Source of the DNA: Ectocarpus siliculosus
Lineage: Eukaryota; Sar; Phaeophyceae; Ectocarpales; Ectocarpaceae
Assembly (NCBI GenBank): GCA_000310025.1
Contig: FN648724.1
Span: 1-14,051 of the forward strand
DNA length: 14,051 nucleotides
Reading direction: 5' to 3'
Shown: positions 7,910-14,051 of the stretch, piece after piece
How the letters are laid out: each line of letters opens with the position of its first letter
How positions within the stretch are numbered: the first letter of the stretch is position 1
Position numbers and translations under genes: made by a program
Notes under the pieces: generated by a model
Seen by the model: the letters and a program-made list of their open reading frames with translations, nothing else
Databases searched by the model: none
What the model was told of the DNA's origin: nothing

Positions 7910-8508
7910 CTGACGCCGCCTGTGTCGCTGTTTGCTCCTCGCGGTGTGGCAGCAGCGTCCCTTCGCGGGGGCAGCGAATTCACAGCAGCAGCGGGAACAG
8001 CAGTCGCACGTTACGTGCGTGGTGTGTGCCGCGTGAAAAAACACGCCGCTGTTGTTGCTTCCCCGCCTCCCCCTGCCTGAGACAGAGGACAATTACTGAC
8101 AGTGCCAGCAGCAGAGCGCACGCCTGGAACGTTATGCGGAAAAACGATAGTGGTGAACTACCCGCCTAGACTCCTCGGGCTCTAGCGATAAGGTGTGGGG
8201 CGTGGGGCCACCTCTCAGTTGTGGCATTCATCAGGCCAAGGCAGCTGCCCTTGCTTTTGAGAAGAGAAAACCCGGGGTCTCAAAAGTTCTCGAGGCGCGT
8301 AGAAGTAGCCTCACCCCTACATTGTCGTAGTCGAATCTGCGGAGGCCCTCGACAGTACCGCGAGTCGGCGCGTGCTGGCTGGCAGTGGCTGAGACCACAC
8401 ACCGTTTGCACGCCTCTCCTGATCGTCGCGTGTGCTTGGCGAGGCGGCGAGGGCTCTCGAAGCGTCCCGGCTTTGCTCCCTGTCTGGCGGCGGAGAAAAG
8501 AAGCAGCG
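7910..8508. other. Upstream region of the phosphatase gene
   Basis: This stretch precedes the phosphatase ATG and should hold its promoter and 5' UTR. I see no TATA box at a convincing distance and no known element. CAG/CTG clusters occur at about 7950-8010. The frame of exon 1 is open upstream to at least 8221, but the first ATG in that frame is the one at 8509. Confidence 0.4.
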
Positions 8509-11500
8509 ATGGGGGCGTATCTGTCACAGCCCAACCTCGCAAAGGATACACAAGATGGTGGGTCGGTCGGTGTTGTGGTTGATTTTGTTGGCGGCGCCGC
8601 CGCCGCCGCAGCGGCAGTTGCACACCCCAACAACGACGAAGCCGGCTCGGTCGTGTGTGTTGCCTGCTGGCGTTTGGGAGGGGGGGCGAGCAGAGAGGAG
8701 GTCGATAGGCAGTCCCTTGTTGGCTCCGCCTTGGGGCCAACGCGCCCGTTCGATGCTCCTACAGCCTCCACTCGTTATTCCGTCCTGCTGCTGCTGTAAT
8801 GCTGCTGCTGCTGTAAATGCTGCTGTGTGCAGGTGATGACGGCGAGCTGCGCTGGGGAGCGGCGGGCATGCAAGGATGGCGCACGGGGATGGAGGACAGC
8901 CACCTGGCCTGTCTCGACCTCAACGGGAAGGACTCGGCGTCACCAGCAGCAGACCCGGCCAAGAAAATCGCTGCGTTCGCGGTGTTCGATGGTCATGTGA
9001 GACGATGACAGCGTGCAGTACGAGTCAACAGCAGCGTACATTTGTTTTGTATCTGCACGACTGCAAGATGAGGTTGGCTCCGTGCGGGTTTTCTCGAGAG
9101 AACAAGGTTCTGCCGCTTTCGTGACCTTGTGTGTGTGTGTGTGTGTGGCGTGGCCGGCAGCGGACTAAAAAATGCCACCGACGGGATGCACAACAAGAGC
9201 GCCTCTTCGCCAGACGAAACGACTTCACTGGCACGCACCATCATTGTGTTGTGTTTGAAGCAAAATGTCTTTTGGTTGGTTTCCAGCATACAGCAGTAAA
9301 GCAGTACACGCCGATCTTGTCAGAAGAGCAGCTGTTGCCGTGTGCCGTGTGCACCTTGCGGTTATACGATGTAGCAGGCACATATCGCGGGCGGGTTTGC
9401 CACCCTTCGGAGTCATCACACGGGGTTGCTCACGCAAAGAAAGCAAGAACGGCGTGAGCAATATCTATTTCCGCACCTAGTATCGTCGTGGCCATCGCAT
9501 CCCTAACATCGGTAATGTACGTATCAACCATGAACAACCCCGATCGCGGGCGGCCTCAAATTGCATTCCGTGTACCTCTGCAAGAGTACAACGTGGCTCC
9601 GGCTTCCACAGTTTGTATGCATAGGAGTATGTAGCGGGTATTCTATTGTTGTATTCCGTCGCCGCATTGTCGGCGTTCACCGACGGCTGGGTTTAGGCTG
9701 TGTGCGCATATTTTGCTACGGATCATCCACGGTACGTGCAAGCCTGCTCTTGTGCACCGGTTCCAGCACCTGGGCCGCGATGCAGCAGTACCGCACGAAT
9801 GCATTTGGTTCACGCCCCGTTTGGCGCCAGCCATTTGTTTTTGTTCATAACTGCTGTAAATCAGCGCTCGCACACAGCATTTCTGCGGATTAGGAGCTGG
9901 CTCCAAACCCCTCCTGCGGTGCTTGCCTACGATTTTTGATGGAAGAAAGACTTGCAACACGTCATCCATTCTTGGTTAAGTAGATTTTTTGTTTTTTCTT
10001 AATATGACACCACGAATCCATCTCTATCATAAAAAAGAGTCTGAGACAGATCAGCAATGAATTCATAGCGCCAGAAAGTACCTGTATGTCTACGGTTTCC
10101 CAGACAGCATATAGGGACATCTCCCCTACGGGTAACAGGCTCAACAACAGTTTGGTAGCTAGATTTGAAACTCGATTCATCGACCGGCTGGACTTTTTTT
10201 TTTTTTTCTTAATATGACACAACGAATCCATCTCTATCATAAAAAAGAGTCTGAGACAGATTAGCAATGGACTTTTTTGGGCCTTTCGCTGCTTCGCACA
10301 TTTTTGGTCTAGAACTCTCGTGATATACAACTCGAAAATAGATCTTCACAGATAAAAACACAGGACTGCTAGCCTGTGCCAATACATGACAGGACAGCTG
10401 GTGTTGGGCAGGTGGGCTGCCGTTGTGGTCAAGCCGATTTTTATCAACCGGAAACAAGCAGCAAGCGAAAATCAGAGTGTCTTTTTTGTTTTTCAAGGTG
10501 ATATGCATCAGCATATGCACATAGTGAACGAACAGCGGACAGGCGCGTTCGTCTCTGCCAAGAGCGCCCCCGACCCACGCTTGCTGACAATCTGTACGTT
10601 GGCAGTCGGGCACGTTGCAAACCGTTGGTCCTTCTTCTCTTTTTGTGCCAAAAATAAAACGAGAGAGAGGAGAGAAACGACAGGCATGCGCACACCGTGT
10701 GCATCAACGGCAACAACAACCTCCAGCCTCCCCGCCCGTGTCGCGTCGGAAGGGCCGCCCTCACCCCCCCAAAAATATCGGGGCAGCCCATTAGCTACGC
10801 GGCGAGCCTTGTGGACCTGTGTTTGTTCGTTAGTCCGTCTGTGCTTGCGTGCGACGGCGGGACCAGAGAGAGCGAGAAAGAAAAAGGAGCACGACGAGAG
10901 AGGAGGGCAGAGGGGAAAAGAGAGAATGCAGCAGCATGCAGCAACCTCACGTACGCGTTGATGTACATGTAGCACAATAACAATCGTCAGGGCAGTGCCC
11001 GAAAGCTTGGGGGCTGGCGGAGGTGGCGGCGTTGTTATGACTGCGTGTGTCTTTGCTGTTGTGACGGCGGTGATGTTTGCTGCAAGGAGACAGGAGAGGG
11101 AGATAGAGAGAAAGTCTGTTCGTATCGGAACAACAATACATACTTGGAGCTCTGGAGCCCCACGCATAAATTTTCTCACGGTTCATGCATTTGGCCCAAA
11201 ACTCCCCTCCGATATTTAACTCGATTCATCCTCTTTTCGGGATCTTCCGCTGGATTCACCCACTTTTTCGAGTTTAAATAGCTCTATTATAGTAATGCAT
11301 AGTATATATGCATATACTATTATAGAGGCTCCTATGAATTTCTCGTCATTGCACCTGTCATCAGCGTTGTCGCACCAATCTTCGAAAAGCTAGAACGAAT
11401 TGTTTCTAGTTTTTACCATGGTATATTCCGTACAACCAGTATGGGGGGTTTCGTACCCATCACGGTCATGGCACCGGGAGGTGCTATAATATGATCTCCG

Positions 11501-13972
11501 AGATCGGACATGATTACAACCAACGATCGCACTTGGTGTGTTTATTCGCACGACTACGGTAGTCTTTGAACGGCAGTGCACTCCGGAGTATAGTGAACTC
11601 GCGATATATCGATGTTGCTAAAAAAAAAAAGATTTGTGAACGTGCCGTTTTACGCGGGATCGGAGATCTGAAGTCGAAGAAGCAAAACACCATAGGGCCG
11701 GAAACTTGAGACTGCCAGCGACGATTGACAACCGCTTTAAAGAAGCAGAACAGAGCCTGGGAGGTGTGACAGAAACACCAACCTTGGAAGGCTTTTTGAC
11801 CCCTTCGGTAGGGGGAGCGGCGGTGCCCCAGTGTTGCGAAAAATGCTGGAGTACACGCCTGACTACTGCTGTCTTTGCTCATCCACAAGGGGGAGCAGAG
11901 GCGGCCAAGTATTGCGAAAAATTTCAGAAACACATGTCCTGACTACTGCTGTCTATTGTCTTGGACACGTGGTAAAGTATTGCGAAGCGTTTCTGAAACA
12001 AGCGCCTGACAACTGCAGTCGATTTCTCTTCGACAGGGGGGAGCGGAGGTGGCCAAGTATTGCTCCGCGCACATCTGTGACGTGGTGAAGGGTACGGAGG
12101 CGTTCAAGGAAGGAAACCTTGGCCTGGGCCTTAAGCAGACTTTCCTTAAGATGGACGACATGCTCCGAACCCCCGCTGGACAGGTGAGGCGGTTTCGACT
12201 TGGATGTGATTTGAAAAAATTGTTTCAGCTAAGTCTGTTCTCTGTCTCTCTCTCTCTCGGTCTGTCTGTCTGTCTCTACCTCTCTCCTTCCTGCGCCGTA
12301 GGTCTCCTTTTCCATTCCTCCCTCATGATCACTCTTTCCTAGACGCGTTGGCTAAGAGGACGATGAAGCATTGCCGATTGGTTTCCCTGTGTTAAACAGA
12401 ATGGTTCACCCACCCCCCTCCTGGAAACACTCAGGCGGAGCTGCTTGCGCTCAAAAAGGCATCACAGGGGGAGGACAGCGACAGCGACGATGGAGAAGAC
12501 GGTGAGAAAAAGAAAAAATGTTCCTTTTCGCATCTTGCCGCGAACACCCGGCTTTCTGTCCCCCCCTCCCCCCAAGCGTTAGCGGAGAGGACAAGAAGGG
12601 AAAGTGCGCGTTGAAACATAGCACCGAGGAGTTGATTCTGCGTGGCCCCTGATCGGAGGTCTTCAGTTGTAGAGAGGCAAGCAAGGCTGTGATTTGAAGT
12701 TAGACCCGGCGGGAGGCAACAAGAGAAACATTTCATGAAGTTGTTTGGTGTACTGTTTGGTACATACGGGTTTGGAGTGAGTGCGAGTGGCGTGGTAAAT
12801 CGCTCCCCCGTAGAAGCTCACTGAGGAATATATGTAGAATGGTCGCACGGAGCCCCCGCAAGTTGACGCTTACGGAATCAGCGCCCGGGCATATATTGAC
12901 GATTGACGATAGTCTCACGTCTCACAGCGGTTGTGTGTGTGTGTTTTTGAGAATATACACACAGTGGCAAATTGACTACCCTCACGAGATGATACCACAG
13001 CCGTAGCCCAAGGGGATATGTTTCTGCTTCTGTGGTAGCATCGAGGCTGTTTCCGCTTGTTTTTTTTTTTGGGTGTGTTTCCTTCTTTTTGCCTTTTTTT
13101 TTTAGTGATGTTCCTTTTTTTTTGCCTTATTTTTAGCGTCTTCCTTTTTGTCGTTTTTTGGGTGTGTTTTCTTCCAGAAGTGGTCGACATGGACATGCTG
13201 TCGAAGATCAACCCGGAGGCCCAGATGCAGATCATGGAGCAGATGAAGAGGGCCATGAGGTGAACGCGTAAGCGTAAGCCACTAAGATGCAGGCCCTTCT
13301 CCCTGCCCGTTATCCCTACCCTCCGACAAGCTTGGGGAACAGGCAGAACAAGAGCAAAGCTGCACGTTTGTGCCCATACAACACGGATGTATATGCCGCA
13401 GGGCTTTTCTTTCTGTTCGCTTGGTGTAGTCGCCACCCGCCTATACCTACGACAGCGCACAGCCGGCCTGTGGTGTTGATTGTTCGCTTTGTTCATCTGT
13501 CCGGCAAATGTCACAGCCGCCATCGATCATTGCCGCACCATCACTGCTGCATCCGACAGAGATCAGTTCCAGAGCGCGGGGGATTTGGCTGAGGGCGGCG
13601 GCGGCGACGAAGACGAAGACTCCTCTCAACATGACGATGATTCGAAATACAGCTCGGAGGAAGACGAGGAGGAACAGGAGGAGGAGGGGGGGGGGGACAA
13701 TGGTGAGGAGTCGAAGACGGGGGAGGGTGCTGCTGGTCCTCCAGCAGCAGAAGCAGAAGCAGAAGCAGAGGCACCAGCAACGAAAGCAGCACCGGCGGGC
13801 GAGAGTAGCGCCGAGGACAAGCCTGAGGATAAGGAAGACGGGGGGGCGGCGGAGGCGGCGGCGGCGGCAGGGCCATTGCCAAAACCACCGGCAGCGAAGG
13901 GGGGGGAGGGGACCAAGGGGGACGCGGAGGAGGCGAACTCCACGGCGGAGGAGTGGGCCGATGGTTCTAGCG
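8509..13972 (+). CDS. PPM1G: PP2C-family Ser/Thr phosphatase, PPM1G-like, 3' partial
   Basis: The exons are 8509-8557, 8833-8996, 12037-12183, 12435-12501, 13178-13259 and 13560-13972. All introns are GT..AG and the phases join without a stop (about 307 residues). The start is fixed by the N-terminal MGAYLSQPN, a hallmark of this subfamily whose Gly2 is a possible myristoylation site. Residues 28-40 carry GMQGWRTGMEDSH, with the Arg and Glu-Asp of PP2C phosphate and metal binding. FDGHGG spans the exon 2/3 junction, and its Asp69 and Gly70 are metal ligands. Exon 3 gives the EVAKYC helix and FKEGNLGLGLKQTFLKMD. Exons 4-6 encode an insert that becomes strongly acidic (Asp/Glu runs near residues 185-220), then Ala/Glu/Pro-rich. 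PPM1G has an acidic insert at this place; the family dephosphorylates Ser/Thr with Mn/Mg and PPM1G acts on splicing and chromatin factors. After EEWADGSSG a consensus donor GTAAGA follows, so the second catalytic half lies beyond the window. Confidence 0.93.
8785..8819 (+). repeat. CTG microsatellite at the intron 1 acceptor
   Basis: Two (CTG)4 runs separated by TAATG, then TAAATG and more CTG, lead straight into the TGTGTGCAG acceptor at 8832. The repeat occupies the place where the branch point and pyrimidine tract of intron 1 should lie. Confidence 0.85.
9992..10059 (-). mobile_element. Short poly(A)-tailed retroposon, copy 2
   Basis: This 68 bp block matches 10202-10269 with two mismatches (10011 and 10052). 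Read on the - strand it runs from CATTGCTGATCTGTCTC to GTCATATTAAGAAAAAA. I find no clear target-site duplication around this copy. Confidence 0.75.
10190..10278 (-). mobile_element. Short poly(A)-tailed retroposon, copy 1, with TSD
   Basis: The unit is flanked by the exact 10 bp direct repeat GGACTTTTTT at 10190-10199 and 10269-10278. On the - strand it ends in an A-run adjoining the duplication. A tail plus target-site duplication indicates insertion by target-primed reverse transcription, as for LINE-mobilised SINEs. It has no ORF, and no tRNA-like A/B boxes that I can identify, and it is much shorter than ordinary SINEs, so it may be a 5'-truncated copy of something longer. Confidence 0.7.
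11280..11330. repeat. AT-rich near-perfect palindrome
   Basis: CTCTATTATAGTA at 11282-11294 pairs with TACTATTATAGAG at 11315-11327 with one mismatch, and the inner ATGCAT at 11295 and 11308 pair again around AGTATAT. The result is a stem of about 20 bp with a small loop. It could be a cruciform or a remnant of a short inverted-repeat element. Confidence 0.85.
11811..12036 (+). repeat. Tandem degenerate copies of the exon 3 head
   Basis: Three units precede the real exon 3. They start at about 11811 (GGGGGAGCGGCGGTG, then GTTGCGAAAAAT), 11889 (GGGGGAGCAGAGG, then AAGTATTGCG) and 11963 (GTGGTAAAGTATTGCGAAG). Each is followed by CCTGAC(T/A)ACTGC(T/A)GTC. Aligned AAGTATTG-type positions lie at 11829, 11907, 11975 and, in the real exon, 12055, giving spacings of 78, 68 and 80 bp. 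Unit 2 can be read GGAEAAKYCEKFQKHMS and unit 3 VVKYCEAFLKQAPD, close to PP2C sequence. In units 1 and 2 the G-tract after the AG is one base short, so use of that acceptor would shift the frame. Confidence 0.85.
12238..12294 (+). repeat. CT/CTGT-rich microsatellite in intron 3
   Basis: Runs of TCTC and TCTG occupy the middle of the 251 bp intron 3 (12184-12434). It is simple sequence with no further structure. Confidence 0.8.
13056..13177 (+). repeat. T-rich tract with duplicated block before exon 5
   Basis: Several poly(T) runs separated by CCTT or GCC form an extended pyrimidine tract ending in TTTTCTTCCAG. The block TTTTTTGGGTGTGTTT, followed by a C/T stretch, occurs twice, with GGGTGTG at 13071 and 13160 (offset 89). 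Decoy AGs lie at about 13105 and 13137. Confidence 0.75.
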
Positions 13973-14014
13973 GTAAGAACCAAGAGACAGCAGTGATCGA
14001 CAAGACTGATAGGA

Positions 14015-14032
14015 GGGGGGGGGGGGGGGGGG
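14015..14032 (+). repeat. Poly(G) run of 18
   Basis: An uninterrupted G18 lies in the presumed intron after exon 6, close to the end of the window. With the G16 at 4318-4333 it is one of two long G homopolymers here, which are also prone to sequencing-length errors. Confidence 0.85.
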
Positions 14033-14051
14033 CCCAAATCCTGCCAACCCC

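Larger units (their letters stand above)
8997..12036 (+). other. Phosphatase intron 2 (3,040 bp)
   Basis: The intron begins GTGAGA after FDGH and ends CGACAG before GGAEV. It holds a TG microsatellite (9129-9147), two retroposon copies (9992-10059 and 10190-10278), an AT-rich palindrome (11280-11330) and the exon 3 head array (11811-12036). A 223-codon ORF on the - strand (11179-10508) is low complexity, with no recognised family, and is not called as a gene. Confidence 0.88.

Noticed and set aside
8221-8508. Upstream in-frame extension of phosphatase exon 1
   Set aside because: The frame is open, but the first ATG is at 8509 and MGAYLSQP matches the family N-terminus exactly there.
9992-10278. 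Pair of direct repeats as the LTRs of a miniature LTR element
   Set aside because: The terminal repeats lack TG..CA ends. One copy alone has its own target-site duplication and A-tail, so two separate retroposon insertions explain the data better.
10508-11179. 223-codon ORF on the - strand inside phosphatase intron 2
   Set aside because: The sequence is dominated by low-complexity Pro, Ser, Leu and Arg stretches opposite GA-rich DNA, has no recognisable domain and lies in a repeat-rich intron.
13516-13559. Earlier acceptor TCACAG at 13516 for phosphatase exon 6
   Set aside because: In the required phase it leads to a stop (TGA) soon after; the acceptor at 13559 keeps the acidic frame open.
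1-14051. CRISPR array, bacterial operon, tRNA or rRNA genes
   Set aside because: No regularly spaced identical repeats with unique spacers, no clover-leaf or rRNA sequence that I could identify, and the gene structure is eukaryotic.

Overview
This is nuclear DNA from an intron-rich eukaryote. The only gene that can be reconstructed with confidence is a multi-exon PP2C-family protein phosphatase on the + strand, resembling PPM1G (PP2C gamma), in the right-hand 5.5 kb. Its introns run from about 0.25 to 3 kb. Base composition is mixed, with many CTG/CAG runs and G-tracts, and the spacers are full of decayed repeats. This would fit a brown alga (Phaeophyceae) or another large-genome stramenopile, but that assignment is inference from style, not from a marker gene.

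Layout. 1-587: nothing recognised. 588-777: minisatellite built on TCTCTTAAA. 893-1739: candidate element with inverted ends and two diverged direct copies of a ~130 bp segment whose + frame weakly resembles the end of a copia-type polyprotein. 1995-3840: a cluster of decayed retroelement pieces, with a possible RNase H segment on the - strand and two long foldback (inverted-repeat) structures. 4048-4769: an exon of a flavodoxin-like FMN domain on the - strand, facing a possible two-exon + strand gene end, with two ~74 bp tandem duplications over their splice sites. 5195-6060: two tandem ~440 bp units, each carrying a foldback; the second is interrupted by a tiny poly(A)-tailed insert. 6061-7493: no recognisable feature. 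7494-7909: two ~200-220 bp tandem units. 8509-13972: PP2C exons 1-6; the gene runs off the right edge, after the acidic insert and before the second half of the catalytic domain.

The phosphatase exons join in frame: 8509-8557, 8833-8996, 12037-12183, 12435-12501, 13178-13259 and 13560-13972. They give about 307 residues: an N-terminal MGAYLSQP, the metal-binding motifs GMED and FDGHGG, then a long Asp/Glu-rich insert as in PPM1G. Intron 2 (3.0 kb) holds two copies of a short poly(A)-tailed retroposon, a strong AT-rich palindrome and a tandem array of degenerate copies of the exon 3 head.

The most unusual pattern is that three tandem duplications of about 68-80 bp, at two loci, all span exon/intron boundaries and create decoy splice sites next to the real ones. 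The second is a miniature poly(A)-tailed retroposon with three copies, one with a clear target-site duplication and one with an internal empty site for comparison.
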